NCBI GenBank assembly: GCA_004010935.1
Contig: CP026511.1
Location: 2,852,001 to 2,916,000 of the forward strand
Direction: 5' to 3'
Length of the DNA: 64,000 bases
From: Pseudomonadaceae bacterium SI-3
GTDB lineage: Bacteria > Pseudomonadota > Gammaproteobacteria > Pseudomonadales > Pseudomonadaceae
Made by a program: the position numbers and the translations under genes. This document shows positions 37,315 to 46,926 of the stretch, in pieces. Numbering within the stretch: the first letter of the stretch is position 1; every line of letters begins with the position of its first letter. The notes beneath the pieces were generated by a model. It saw nothing but the letters and a program-made list of their open reading frames with translations. It ran no database searches and had not been told where the DNA came from.

Positions 37315-39336
37315 CTATAGGTTGTCGCCGTCGATACCACCCCGAGGCTTGCTCACGGTGGCACGCCAAGGCAGCTGGCGTCGCAAGCTGCGGAGTGCAG
37401 CCTTCATCTCGGCCAGGTCAGTTGGCTGACCCGCATAGCGGGCCTGTTCGTACAGTCCAGCGAACGCTTGAATCTGGGCGGCAGCACCTGGCAGCCACAC
37501 CGCTGCACGTTGGGCGAAGTCGCGCGCACCCTCGCCTGCCTGCCGCGCCACGCCATGCCGCGCCAGCAATCGTTCGAAGCCCTGAAACTGGCGCAGTTGC
37601 GCATCTTGTTCCCGGCGCCAAGGCTTCAGGAGCAGAAGCGCCAGCAGGACAACCAGCAACGCCCCCGTGGCGACCATCAGTAGACCGAGCTTGCGGGAGT
37701 CGACTTTGCCGAACAATCCTTGCAGTACTTCCAGCTGACGTTCGCCCTGGTAATTAAGGACCCAGCGCTGCCAGCCGTAATTGAGGCTGTCCCAGCCGAA
37801 ACGCAGGTCGTTCAGCCAACCAATGTCGCGGTAGCGCCGGAGGTCCATGATGGCGCCTTCGATCAGATCCTGCTCAGCGTCAAGCGCCTCCTCCAGCCCG
37901 CGCTCGATCCGTTCCGGCGCGACCTGGAATGTCGGATCCACACTGACCCAACCGCTGCCCGCCTCCCAATATTCAACCCAGGCATGGGCATCAAGTTGAC
38001 GCACCGACAGGTAGTTGCCCGAAGGGTTGACCTCCCCACCCTGATAGCCAGCGACCACCCGCGCGGGGATACCGGACGCGCGCAGCACGAAGGTCATCGC
38101 GCCTGCGTAATGAATGCAGAATCCGTTCAGCGTATCGAAGAGAAAACCGTCGACGATGTCCTCGCCCACCGGCGAAGGTCGCAAGGTATAGCTGTACGGC
38201 TGCTGGTTGAAATGGCTGAGCAGCGCTTGCACTGTTGCCTTGGGCGTCTGATGCGCGCGTCGCAGCTCCGCCGCCCAGGCCCTACTGCGTAAGTTGCCTG
38301 TGGCCGGCAGTTCCAAAGCCCTTCCCAGAACAGCAGGTCCAGCATTTGGCTCGCGCAGTGCCTCCGGCCAGGAAGTCGCTTGGTACAACAGCGGTTTGTC
38401 GACTGGCCGAGGGCGCGCCAGGTGGAAATCACTCATCAGTCGCACATCGCCCGCGTCGACCTGCGCTACGTCCAATCCATACAACCATGGCCGCCCACTG
38501 GGCTGCATGACGATGCTGTATGCAACCGGTGCGCCCCGCGGTGACCATTCTGGGGTCTGCGGAAGCTGCGATTTGAAAGACTGCGACCATCGCCGTCCAT
38601 CGAAACGCTCAAAGGTTACTGCTCGCCAGTACAGCTGATCCCTATCAGGGATCGGGCCCTCGAAGCTGGCGCGAAATGCCAGGGCACTCGAGCGACTCAG
38701 CTCGGCCATATCGCCTGGCGACATGCTGTCAGCCAGACCGGTGACGCCGCGATCCTTCGGCTGAGGCAATGACCAAAGCGGCCCTAGGCGCGGAAACAGG
38801 ACGAACAGCACCAGCATCAGTGGGATCGCCTGCAGGAGCAACGAACCGGCCAGTCGCAACGTCGGCCAGGGATGAGTGCCCGCAGGACTCTGCTGTAAGC
38901 CGATCATCGCCGCCAGCAGCGCGATGATCGGCGCCAGGCTGTAGATCCCGGCGAGCAGGCCGTCATTGAACAGATAGCTGGTGACCACGGCAAAGAAGCC
39001 AAGAAAGACCAGTACCAACGCATCGCGACGACTGCGCATTTCCACCAGTTTGAGAATAAACGCCGCGATCAGCAGCACCACGCCTGCATCGAGCCCGATC
39101 AGCCCCCCGCGTGAGAAATAAACGCCAAATGCGGCGCCCAGCATCATCAGTGCCTTTATCCAGCTCCGCGGGTATGGAGCGCGCATGCGGAAGATCTGCA
39201 CCCGCCAGATCGCGCAACCCAGCCAGAGACCGATGATCCACAGTGGCAGATGAGCCAGATGCGGCAGGATGACCAGCACCTGCGCGACCAACAGCCAGAC
39301 CAGGCCGTTGCGTGGGATAGGCTGCAAGCTGCTCAT
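37315..39336 (-). CDS. tgpA: TgpA, membrane transglutaminase-like protein
   Basis: A 673-residue inner-membrane protein. Five or six helices occupy residues 10-182 (DUF3488), followed by a periplasmic transglutaminase-core domain (about 230-500) and a final helix near 555-575 with a cytoplasmic tail. The catalytic triad is intact: Cys407 in GFCIHYAGA, His451 in LDAHAWVEYW and Asp467 in VSVDPTF. TgpA of P. aeruginosa is reported essential for growth. Its ATG at 39336 overlaps the stop of the DUF58 gene by 4 bp, placing it third in a moxR-DUF58-tgpA operon. Confidence 0.93.
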   Translation of the reverse strand: MSSLQPIPRNGLVWLLVAQVLVILPHLAHLPLWIIGLWLGCAIWRVQIFRMRAPYPRSWIKALMMLGAAFGVYFSRGGLIGLDAGVVLLIAAFILKLVEMRSRRDALVLVFLGFFAVVTSYLFNDGLLAGIYSLAPIIALLAAMIGLQQSPAGTHPWPTLRLAGSLLLQAIPLMLVLFVLFPRLGPLWSLPQPKDRGVTGLADSMSPGDMAELSRSSALAFRASFEGPIPDRDQLYWRAVTFERFDGRRWSQSFKSQLPQTPEWSPRGAPVAYSIVMQPSGRPWLYGLDVAQVDAGDVRLMSDFHLARPRPVDKPLLYQATSWPEALREPNAGPAVLGRALELPATGNLRSRAWAAELRRAHQTPKATVQALLSHFNQQPYSYTLRPSPVGEDIVDGFLFDTLNGFCIHYAGAMTFVLRASGIPARVVAGYQGGEVNPSGNYLSVRQLDAHAWVEYWEAGSGWVSVDPTFQVAPERIERGLEEALDAEQDLIEGAIMDLRRYRDIGWLNDLRFGWDSLNYGWQRWVLNYQGERQLEVLQGLFGKVDSRKLGLLMVATGALLVVLLALLLLKPWRREQDAQLRQFQGFERLLARHGVARQAGEGARDFAQRAAVWLPGAAAQIQAFAGLYEQARYAGQPTDLAEMKAALRSLRRQLPWRATVSKPRGGIDGDNL

Positions 39337-40295
39337 TGCGGCGCCGCCGATTCTTGGCCGAATAGCGCCAGTGCTCGCAGACAACGGTTACGGTGCTCCA
39401 CGCCCACAGCGGCCTCGATGGTGGTATCCGCTATTCGGAGGGCGAAGGGTTGCTGGCGCGACGACAGTTCTACGACCCAATGACAGAGCAACGACAACCG
39501 GGATTCGATATCACCGGCGAGTTCATCGAAATCCAGTAGCGGGTCCTCACCGGACAGCGCAGTGAAATCCTTCACCAGCAAGCCTTGACCGCGGGAATAG
39601 GCTTTCCAGTGCAATCGTCTTTTCGAGTCGCCTGGTTGCCAGGGACGCAAGCCCTGGTAATCGTCGATGCCGCTGCCCAGCGCCCGCGAACCTTCACCGC
39701 TCTCTTCGTCCAGCCCGACGGCCTGGGGCAGATCACCCGCGAGTGGGCGTGGGTACACCAGCGCGGCGAGCTGCAAATCCACCCAGCTCCACGCCACGAG
39801 AATGCCCAAGGGAAATCTACTCTCAACGCGCAACCGTCCTGGTCGTAGCCAGCCACGGCGCTCGGTGGGCAGGCTAAGCTGCAGTTCGCAGGTGCCTGCG
39901 GCCGGTACGTCAACCAACTGCAGGCCGCTTTTGGGCCATCCGACCGAGACGGCTTGGTAAAGGCGTCCGCGACTCTCCAGGCGCACCCGCAAACACGCCT
40001 GCTCGCCAAGAAAAACTGCCTCCGCGCCCCCTGCTTGCAATTCGAGACCCGCCAGGTTGCGCCAGGTATGCAAAATCGCCACGACAAATACCGAGCCCAG
40101 CAAAAACGTCAGGGCATAAGCCAGACTGTTCTCGTAGTTGATCGCGGCAAGCAGCATCAACAGCAGCGCGACCAGGAAGCTCATCCCGACCGCTGTGGGC
40201 ATGATGAAGATACGCCGCTGGTTGAGGCGTACGCTAGGACCCGGAGGGATGCGTTTCAGCAGCCAGCGGTCTCGTATCCGTGGTAGCACTCGCAT
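39333..40295 (-). CDS. DUF58-domain membrane protein
   Basis: A 320-residue protein with two N-terminal helices (about 35-75) and a DUF58 domain. The signature is GSGIDDYQGLRPWQPGDSKRRLHWKAYSRGQGLLVKDF at about 195-232. DUF58 proteins are vWA-related partners of MoxR AAA ATPases. The ATG at 40295 is used because the upstream in-frame part is antisense-like and would overlap moxR. It overlaps tgpA by 4 bp and starts 31 bp after moxR. Confidence 0.9.
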   Translation of the reverse strand: MRVLPRIRDRWLLKRIPPGPSVRLNQRRIFIMPTAVGMSFLVALLLMLLAAINYENSLAYALTFLLGSVFVVAILHTWRNLAGLELQAGGAEAVFLGEQACLRVRLESRGRLYQAVSVGWPKSGLQLVDVPAAGTCELQLSLPTERRGWLRPGRLRVESRFPLGILVAWSWVDLQLAALVYPRPLAGDLPQAVGLDEESGEGSRALGSGIDDYQGLRPWQPGDSKRRLHWKAYSRGQGLLVKDFTALSGEDPLLDFDELAGDIESRLSLLCHWVVELSSRQQPFALRIADTTIEAAVGVEHRNRCLRALALFGQESAAPQ

Positions 40296-40326
40296 AGCGC
40301 CCCCCGTCAGCCCAGCAGCGGCGGCA

Positions 40327-41244
40327 TCAAAGCGCCGGCACTTCGCGCAACAGCCATTGCACCAGCGCGCCGCCGCCATGCCCGGTGGCATCGGCGCGTT
40401 CGCGCAACCGATGGCCAACCACCGAGGGCAGCACCGCCTGGACGTCTTCCGGAATCACGTAATCTCGGCCGTCGAGAAAGGCCCAGGCACGGGCTGCCGC
40501 CAGCAGCGCCAGGCTGGCGCGAGGTGACAAGCCCCAGGCGAATTGCGGCTGGGTGCGCGTGGCCTCGACCAAGCGCAGGACGTAATCGACCAGAGCATCA
40601 CTGACGCGAACGGCGCTCACCGTCTGCTGGATAGCAGCTAGCTCGGCGCGATCCAGCTGGGGTTGTAACCGAGTGAGCAAATCACGACGCGAATCACCGA
40701 GCAGCAACGCTTTCTCCGCCGCTTTGGCCGGGTAGCCCAGCGAAAGGCGCATGAGGAAGCGATCCAGCTGGGATTCGGGTAACGCGAAGGTGCCGCCAGA
40801 GCTGACCGGGTTCTGCGTGGCGACCACGAAGAAGGGCTCCGGCAAAGGTCGCGTCGCGCCCTCAATCGTTACCTGCCCTTCTTCCATGGCTTCAAGCAGC
40901 GCGCTCTGGCTTTTCGGTGTGGCCCGGTTGATTTCGTCAGCCAGCACCAACTCGGCGAAGATCGGTCCAGGGTGGAATACGAACTGACCGCTATCCTTGT
41001 CGAAAACAGAGGTACCGAGGATATCGCCGGGCAGCAGGTCGGAGGTGAACTGGATGCGCTGGAAGTCCAGCCCCATGACCTTTGCAAGCGCATGGCTCAA
41101 CGTCGTCTTGCCCATGCCAGGCAGGTCTTCCACCAGCAGATGCCCCCTCGCCAGCAGGCAAGCCATGGCCAATCGCACCTGCGATTGCTTGCCGAGCAGC
41201 ACTTCATTGATCGCCCGCAGACAGACATCCAATCGGGTGCGCAT
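40327..41244 (-). CDS. MoxR-family AAA+ ATPase
   Basis: A 305-residue AAA+ chaperone-like ATPase. Walker A is GMGKTT (43-48), Walker B is LVLADEINRATPK, sensor 1 lies in FVVATQNPV, and arginine-finger and sensor 2 regions follow (SPRASLALL). MoxR proteins remodel or assemble partner vWA/DUF58 proteins. As first gene of the moxR-DUF58-tgpA operon it probably serves the envelope transglutaminase TgpA. Confidence 0.92.
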   Translation of the reverse strand: MRTRLDVCLRAINEVLLGKQSQVRLAMACLLARGHLLVEDLPGMGKTTLSHALAKVMGLDFQRIQFTSDLLPGDILGTSVFDKDSGQFVFHPGPIFAELVLADEINRATPKSQSALLEAMEEGQVTIEGATRPLPEPFFVVATQNPVSSGGTFALPESQLDRFLMRLSLGYPAKAAEKALLLGDSRRDLLTRLQPQLDRAELAAIQQTVSAVRVSDALVDYVLRLVEATRTQPQFAWGLSPRASLALLAAARAWAFLDGRDYVIPEDVQAVLPSVVGHRLRERADATGHGGGALVQWLLREVPAL

Positions 41245-41421
41245 GCAACTCTCCTTTGTTTTATCCGTCGATCCTACTGACCCGGCCTAGCTCAAGCAAA
41301 GCGGTGAAAACCTGGTGTTACGAACTTGTGATATGACGCTTGATCCTGTGCGCTGACGTTGTGCCTCATCAAAGCCCGGATCGCGCGCCATCACTCAAAC
41401 GGTCGGAAACGTACGCGCCCA

Positions 41422-42024
41422 CTAGGGTCGCTGCATCTCGAAACGCTCGCGCGTATAGCTATATGCAGCACCGCCGAGCCTGCCGACTAGATCGAGCCGC
41501 GCGGAATCAACACGACCACGCTCATCTAGCACGCGGTCATCGATATGCGCCAACAACACCTCAGCGAAGATGAGCTGACAATTGGGCGACTCGGAAGGGT
41601 ACGGCAGGATTTGCGCGACACGGCATTCGAAGGCAACGGGTGCGCCAGCGACCCGCTGTACCTTCACAAGGCTCGCGGATTCGCTGGCAATCCCGCAGTG
41701 TTCAAATTCGCTGATGCCATGAGGCAATGCAGCCGCAGAGGCGTTCATCGCTTCGGCTTGCTCTGCACTGACAAGCTGCACAACGAGCTCCCCCGTTTCG
41801 TGCGCGTTGCGAGCGGTGTCTTTCGGCAGGCCGTCCTTGAGTCCGACGTTGATCAGCAGCGTTGGCGGGTTGCTGCTGATCACCTGGAAAAAACTGAAAG
41901 GCGCAAGATTGCTGACGCCTGCGGTCGAACACGTCGAGACCCAGGCAATCGGTCGGGGTGTGATGGTGGACGCCAGCCAGCGGTAGGCCTCGACCGGCGC
42001 CAGGTTGGAAAAATCGAGCAGCAT
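41422..42024 (-). CDS. Flavin reductase family protein (FMN-binding split barrel)
   Basis: A 200-residue protein of the flavin-reductase-like split-barrel family. Family features are YRWLASTITPRPIAWVSTCSTAG near the N-terminus, NLAPFSFFQVISSNPPTLLINVG (flavin-binding) and FAEVLLAHIDDRV. Such proteins bind FMN and reduce flavins or act as nitro or quinone reductases. The partner oxygenase, if any, is not nearby. The ATG has GGA upstream. Confidence 0.87.
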   Translation of the reverse strand: MLLDFSNLAPVEAYRWLASTITPRPIAWVSTCSTAGVSNLAPFSFFQVISSNPPTLLINVGLKDGLPKDTARNAHETGELVVQLVSAEQAEAMNASAAALPHGISEFEHCGIASESASLVKVQRVAGAPVAFECRVAQILPYPSESPNCQLIFAEVLLAHIDDRVLDERGRVDSARLDLVGRLGGAAYSYTRERFEMQRP

Positions 42025-42113
42025 GCGGATTCCTACTGAGTCGGTCTGGCACTCGGCCAGAACCGATGGATAAGAAGTGGCAGCCGGACGGCTGCCACAG
42101 AATCGCAGCGGTA

Positions 42114-42392
42114 TTAGCGGCCTGCGCGCGATTCACGCAGATAGAAGCGCGCCTTCTTGGCCTTCTCCACGCAGCCCTGGTAAGCCTCGAATTGTTGCTG
42201 GGTCTTGGCGCCAGTCAGCAGTGCCATCGCCTTGGAATAGCTAACCGTGCCGGCGAACCCTTCCGCCTCGGCCAGGCTCTGCTCTTCCCAAGCGGCGTTC
42301 AGCTGAGATGCGCAGCTGTCTCGATAGGCCGTCTTGGCTGCGCAACCGGTAAGGGCAAGTGCCAACAGCGATAGACAGATAATGTTCTTCAT
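42114..42392 (-). CDS. Small hypothetical lipoprotein
   Basis: A 92-residue predicted lipoprotein with signal peptide 1-16 and lipobox ALTGC (Cys17). The mature part is helical and charged, with two more cysteines (SCASQLNAAW and YQGCVEKAK) that could form a disulfide. No family was recognised. The ATG follows GAGG at proper spacing. It starts 27 bp after the selU stop on the same strand and may be co-transcribed with selD-selU. Confidence 0.75.
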   Translation of the reverse strand: MKNIICLSLLALALTGCAAKTAYRDSCASQLNAAWEEQSLAEAEGFAGTVSYSKAMALLTGAKTQQQFEAYQGCVEKAKKARFYLRESRAGR

Positions 42393-42419
42393 CGATACAT
42401 CCTCTTTTCCGAGACCTGC

Positions 42420-43526
42420 TCAGTTTTGTTGAACCGCGGCGCGCTCGCGCAAGAATTCCACGACCGCGTCCTGTTCACCTGCGAATTCGATCCGGGCGGC
42501 CTTGCTTTCACGCTGGTAGGCGTACATCGGATCGTAGTACTGCCTTAACAACGTCTCAATCCACTCGCGGTGGAGATCAACCGAGCCGGTACTCGCTTGC
42601 TCGGCAAGCGCCTGATTCATGATTGCCGCCAGCCGTGTATAGCATTCGCCGCCAAGCCGCCTGCTGATATTGACCAGACTTTGCTGCAAACGCTCGGCAA
42701 ATGCGGTGAATCCTTCTGCGCCGTACTCAACGGTGAACTCTGCACAGAGGTCGATCACATAATCCTTGAGGATGCGGTCCACCCGTCCATCGAAACTGTC
42801 TTCGAGCCAGACCAGCGGATAGTGCTGCATCCCCTGAAATAAGGGCAGCGGAATCGAACAACGACCGACCAGCCGCGCTTCATCCTCCAAAACGAACTGC
42901 CTCGCACCCGCTTTCTGCATCTTCAACAAGCGAATCGCCAGGGCGTTCTCGAAGTCGATCTGCACCGGCTGCGGAGTGGCGCGCTTGCCGAAGCTTGAAC
43001 CGCGATGATTGGCAATGCCTTCCAGATCGACTCCGTCGTCCAGGCGTGCCAGCACCTCGGTTTTACCCGTCCCAGTCATACCGCCGACCAGCACGAAATT
43101 GTCATGCGCGGCGGCATGCTCAATGGTTTCAAGCAAAAAGTGCCGCATCGCTTTATAGCCACCGGTCACGCGCGGATAGTCGATCCCCGCCTCGGTTTTG
43201 AGCCACTGCTGCACCAGCTGTGAACGCAACCCGCCGCGGAAACAGTAGATGTAGCCCTGAGGGTTGTTGCGCGCGAAGTCGGCCCAACCTTGAATGCGGT
43301 CGGCCTTGACTTGACCACTCACCAACCGGTGGCCGAGTTCAATCGCCGCTTGTTGCCCATGCTGCTTATAACAGGTGCCAACCTTCTGCCGCTCGAGATC
43401 GTTCATCAGCGGCAGGTTGACCACGCCGGGGAATGCGCCTTTGGCAAATTCCACAGGCGCTCGCGCATCCATCATCGGCACATCGTTAAGGAACAGCTCA
43501 GCGAAATTTTCGGTATCACCACGCAT
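42420..43526 (-). CDS. selU: SelU/MnmH, tRNA 2-selenouridine synthase
   Basis: A 368-residue enzyme replacing sulfur by selenium at the wobble 2-thiouridine of some tRNAs, via a geranylated intermediate. The N-terminal rhodanese domain (about 10-125) has catalytic Cys95 in [12 protein letters not shown]. The C-terminal P-loop domain has GMTGTGKT at 149-156. It uses selenophosphate from SelD, the gene just upstream. The first A of its ATG is the last base of the selD TGA (TGATG), so translation is coupled. Confidence 0.94.
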   Translation of the reverse strand: MRGDTENFAELFLNDVPMMDARAPVEFAKGAFPGVVNLPLMNDLERQKVGTCYKQHGQQAAIELGHRLVSGQVKADRIQGWADFARNNPQGYIYCFRGGLRSQLVQQWLKTEAGIDYPRVTGGYKAMRHFLLETIEHAAAHDNFVLVGGMTGTGKTEVLARLDDGVDLEGIANHRGSSFGKRATPQPVQIDFENALAIRLLKMQKAGARQFVLEDEARLVGRCSIPLPLFQGMQHYPLVWLEDSFDGRVDRILKDYVIDLCAEFTVEYGAEGFTAFAERLQQSLVNISRRLGGECYTRLAAIMNQALAEQASTGSVDLHREWIETLLRQYYDPMYAYQRESKAARIEFAGEQDAVVEFLRERAAVQQN

Positions 43527-44560
43527 CAACGTACCTCAACGGCATAGGCGCCGGCTTCGATCACTTCACCGATGGGCTTGAGCGTCAGGCCGAGTTCGGC
43601 GGCAACCGCGAGGAACTCCGCCTCGCCTTCCGGCGCGACCGCAACCAGCAATCCGCCACTGGTTTGCGGGTCGCAAAGCAGCTGTTTCTGCTCCTCGTCA
43701 ATGGCCGCGATGCGGTCGCCATAACTGTCGAAGTTACGGCCGGTGCCACCGGGCACACAGCCTTGTTCGAGGTAGTACTCGACGCCGTCCAGACGCGGGA
43801 CACAGGCGTAGTCAATGCGCGCGGTCACAGAGCTGCCATCGGCCATTTCGACCAAATGGCCAAGCAACCCGAAACCGGTGACATCGGTCATTGCCCGCAC
43901 GCCGTCAAGCTTGCCGAAGTGGCTGCCGGGCGTGTTGAGCGTGCACATCCAGTCACGCGCCCTGCCGACATCCTCGGGTCGCAACTTGGCCTTTTTCTCC
44001 GCAGTGGTGAGGATGCCGATTCCCAAGGGCTTGGTCAGGTAGAGTTTGCATCCAACCGTGGCCGTGTCGTTGCGCTTCATCTGGCTCTTGTTGACCAGGC
44101 CGGTGACCGCTAGACCAAAGATCGGCTCAGGCGCGTCGATTGAATGCCCGCCTGCCAGTGGAATGCCCGCGGCTTCACACACGGCGCGACCGCCTGCGAT
44201 GACGTCGCGGGCTATTTCCGGCGGCAGCACATTGACGGGCCAGCCAAGGATGGCGATCGCCATCAGCGGGTCCCCGCCCATGGCGTATATGTCACTGATG
44301 GCATTGGTCGCGGCGATGCGGCCGAAATCGAAGGGATCATCGACGATCGGCATGAAGAAATCCGTAGTCGATACAACCCCGCGCTCTTCATCGATGCCAT
44401 ACACCGCAGCATCATCACGCGAGGCGTTTCCGACCCACAAACGCGGATCGAGATTCTGTGCCCCGCTGCCGGCGAGGATCACGTCCAGCACCTTGGGTGA
44501 AATCTTGCAGCCGCAGCCGGCACCGTGGCTGTATTGGGTGAGGCGGATGGGTTCGCTCAT
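43526..44560 (-). CDS. selD: SelD, selenide, water dikinase
   Basis: A 344-residue enzyme that makes selenophosphate from selenide and ATP, the selenium donor for tRNA selenouridine and selenocysteine. The glycine-rich N-terminus [12 protein letters not shown] has Cys16 and Lys19 at the catalytic positions; Cys rather than selenocysteine is used. Metal-binding aspartates are in DDAAVYGID and [17 protein letters not shown]. The ATG at 44560 begins the family sequence. It forms an operon with selU. Confidence 0.95.
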   Translation of the reverse strand: MSEPIRLTQYSHGAGCGCKISPKVLDVILAGSGAQNLDPRLWVGNASRDDAAVYGIDEERGVVSTTDFFMPIVDDPFDFGRIAATNAISDIYAMGGDPLMAIAILGWPVNVLPPEIARDVIAGGRAVCEAAGIPLAGGHSIDAPEPIFGLAVTGLVNKSQMKRNDTATVGCKLYLTKPLGIGILTTAEKKAKLRPEDVGRARDWMCTLNTPGSHFGKLDGVRAMTDVTGFGLLGHLVEMADGSSVTARIDYACVPRLDGVEYYLEQGCVPGGTGRNFDSYGDRIAAIDEEQKQLLCDPQTSGGLLVAVAPEGEAEFLAVAAELGLTLKPIGEVIEAGAYAVEVR

Positions 44561-44675
44561 CTGGGAAAGGTCTCGTGATGCTGGCAAAACGGGTGACGAT
44601 TGTAGCAAGGCTGGTCACCGCATCGCTGCGCCATGGCCAATAGGGTTGCAATGAAGCGGCCGGCTCTGCGGCTTT

Positions 44676-44707
44676 AGCTTGAAGCTTGCAGCCCGAAGCT
44701 TGAAGCT
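44676..44707. repeat. Two direct copies of AGCTTGAAGCT upstream of rssA
   Basis: AGCTTGAAGCT occurs at 44676-44686 and 44697-44707, a 21-bp period. Each copy is nearly self-complementary, and the whole can fold as an inverted repeat with one mismatch. It lies 27 bp before the rssA start, in a place expected to hold its promoter or leader. Confidence 0.65.
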
Positions 44708-44734
44708 ACCGCCCCATGCCAAAGGGAGAATCAC

Positions 44735-45721
44735 ATGGGCAACAAGGTCGCACTGGTACTGGGTTCGGGAGGCGCACGCGGTTATGCGCATATCGGCGTG
44801 ATCGAAGAACTCGAAACCCGGGGGTACGAGATCACCTGCGTCGCAGGTTGTTCGATGGGTGCAGTCGTAGGCGGTATTTACGCAGCAGGCAAGTTGGAAG
44901 AGTACCGCGAATGGATCGAAAGCCTGGATTACTTCGACATGCTGCGATTGGTCGATCCGAGTTTCAGCCTCGGGGCGATACGCGGCGAGAAGATCTTCGG
45001 ACGGATCCGAGAGATGCTCGGATCGGTCAACATTGAGGATTTGCCGATTCCGTTCACGGCCGTTGCGACCGATCTGACGAACCAGCAGGAGATCTGGTTC
45101 CAGGAGGGCAACTTGGAACTGGCCATGCGTGCCTCAGCAGCCATCCCAAGCCTGTTCACGCCGGTCATGCAAGGCAACCGAATGCTGGTCGACGGCGGGA
45201 TACTCAACCCATTACCAATCGTGCCGGTGGTCTCAAGCCACAGCGACATCATCATCGCCGTCAACCTCAACGCCAATAACCATCGACAATACCCCCTGCC
45301 GGAAATGGTCCGACCAGGGCGCTTCGATGCCATGGTCAGCTCGATCAGCTCGCACCTTCCGTTCTGGCGCAGCAAGGGGCTTGAAGAGCATATAGCCGAA
45401 CTCACTGCTGTCGATGGGCCTGGCGCGAGCCAGCCGCCGGGCGCCCCGTCTGGGCAAAGCGCACCGAAGTCAGCCGAGGGTTCGATGGTGATCGACGTGG
45501 GTGGCCCGGCATCCTTGCTGGAACTCATCAACCAGAGCTTCGAGGTGATGCAATCCTCACTGACGCAATACAAGATTGCCGGCTACCCACCCAACGTGCT
45601 GGTCAACATTCCCAAGCGCGCTTGCCGTTTCTACGAGTTTTACAAAGCACCGGAGCTGATCAAGCTGGGGCAGATAATTGCCAGCGACGCGCTTGATAAG
45701 TACGAGCGCGAACAGCTCTAA
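44735..45721 (+). CDS. rssA: RssA-like patatin-family phospholipase
   Basis: A 328-residue patatin-fold protein. The oxyanion motif is GSGGARGYAHIG (10-21), the nucleophile elbow is GCSMG with Ser40, and the catalytic Asp is in VDGGILNPLP (Asp153). Helical C-terminal extension after about 200. It resembles E. coli RssA (YchK), whose physiological lipid is unknown. A low-complexity Ala/Pro/Gly-rich linker (about 229-248) is unusual for the family. GGGAGA precedes the ATG. Confidence 0.88.
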   Translation: MGNKVALVLGSGGARGYAHIGVIEELETRGYEITCVAGCSMGAVVGGIYAAGKLEEYREWIESLDYFDMLRLVDPSFSLGAIRGEKIFGRIREMLGSVNIEDLPIPFTAVATDLTNQQEIWFQEGNLELAMRASAAIPSLFTPVMQGNRMLVDGGILNPLPIVPVVSSHSDIIIAVNLNANNHRQYPLPEMVRPGRFDAMVSSISSHLPFWRSKGLEEHIAELTAVDGPGASQPPGAPSGQSAPKSAEGSMVIDVGGPASLLELINQSFEVMQSSLTQYKIAGYPPNVLVNIPKRACRFYEFYKAPELIKLGQIIASDALDKYEREQL

Positions 45722-45750
45722 ACAGGGACCCGACAATCAGCAACAGCCGG

Positions 45751-46845
45751 CTAGTCGCGGACTGCTGCATCGTTGGATTGATTGCCCGGTAGTTTTGCTG
45801 GCGTGACGACCCCAGGCACTTCCTTGACCAGCCAGTCTTCCAGGAGGCTGTAGGCAACTGCCAGCAGCGTCGGGCCGAGGAACAGCCCCATGAAACCGAA
45901 CGCCAGCACGCCACCAAACACGCCAAGCAGCACCACCACCAATGGCAGGTTGCCTCCGCGACTGATCAGGTAGGGTTTCAGCACGTTGTCCACCCCACTG
46001 ATAATGAACATTCCCCAGATACCCAGGAATATCGCCATGCCGTACTGCCCCTGCCAGGCGAGCCAGAGTGTGGCAGGGCCCCAGACCAAGGGTGGGACCA
46101 TCAGGAAACTGAAAGCGAACGTCAGCAGACCGAGGATCAGTGCACCGGGTACGCCTGCAATGCTGAAGCCGACGTACGCCAGAATCGCCTGGGCAGCAGC
46201 AGTGCCGATCACACCGTTGACGACGCGCTGAACTGTCCCAGCCACCAGCTCCAGGTAATGATCAGCGCGATCACCGATCAAACGGTGCAGCAGGCTATGG
46301 ACGAATGCCGCCAGTTTTGGCCCGTCGCGATAGAAAAAGAACACGAGTACCAGGCTGAGCGCGAGTTCCAGCATCCCCCCGCCTACGCGCGCGCTGCGCA
46401 CCAGCAACCAGTTGCCGACCTGACCGACATAGGGCCGGATCGTCGCAAAGAAGGCCGTCCCTTGCTCGTCCAGCGTGTTCCAGATATTCAACAGGTTGTC
46501 GCCGATCAGTGGCAGCTCAGCGAGCCACGCCGGCGGTGCTGGCAGTCCCTGCACTTGCAGGTTGTGCACTAGCACGTTGAACTCGCGGATCTGGTCGGCA
46601 ATGTTGAATCCGAGCCAGACCAGCGGCACGGCCACCAGCACCATCCAACCGCCGGTCAACAGGGTTGCGGCAAGCGTGGAATTGCCCTTCAGCCAACGGG
46701 TCAGCACGCGCATGATCGGCCAGCTGGCGAATGCCAGCACCGCTGCCCAGAATAGCGCCGAGGCAAACGGGGCCAGCACCCACACACAGGCACCGAGCAG
46801 CACCAGGAGCAGAATCTGCACCAGCAGACGATCGTTGTTAAGCAT
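45751..46845 (-). CDS. AI-2E/PerM-family transporter
   Basis: A 364-residue inner-membrane protein with seven or eight helices: paired helices at about 8-55, one at 65-90, then a soluble segment (90-150), and the remainder at 155-345. The C-terminal GGVLAFGFMGLFLGPTLLAVAYSLLEDW is typical of the family. Members include the proposed autoinducer-2 exporter TqsA and Na+/H+ antiporters, so the substrate is open. The ATG at 46845 starts the first helix region and has AGG upstream. Confidence 0.87.
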   Translation of the reverse strand: MLNNDRLLVQILLLVLLGACVWVLAPFASALFWAAVLAFASWPIMRVLTRWLKGNSTLAATLLTGGWMVLVAVPLVWLGFNIADQIREFNVLVHNLQVQGLPAPPAWLAELPLIGDNLLNIWNTLDEQGTAFFATIRPYVGQVGNWLLVRSARVGGGMLELALSLVLVFFFYRDGPKLAAFVHSLLHRLIGDRADHYLELVAGTVQRVVNGVIGTAAAQAILAYVGFSIAGVPGALILGLLTFAFSFLMVPPLVWGPATLWLAWQGQYGMAIFLGIWGMFIISGVDNVLKPYLISRGGNLPLVVVLLGVFGGVLAFGFMGLFLGPTLLAVAYSLLEDWLVKEVPGVVTPAKLPGNQSNDAAVRD

Positions 46846-46926
46846 GGTGTTACCTATGGAAGAAGGCGGTGCACTTTGGAGCAAAGTGCACCAGAAGCAG
46901 TGGCTATTGCAGTCTGAAATATACCC

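Noticed and set aside
44046..44654. 202-codon frame opposite selD
   Set aside because: Antisense to an intact selD; proline/serine-rich low-complexity translation.
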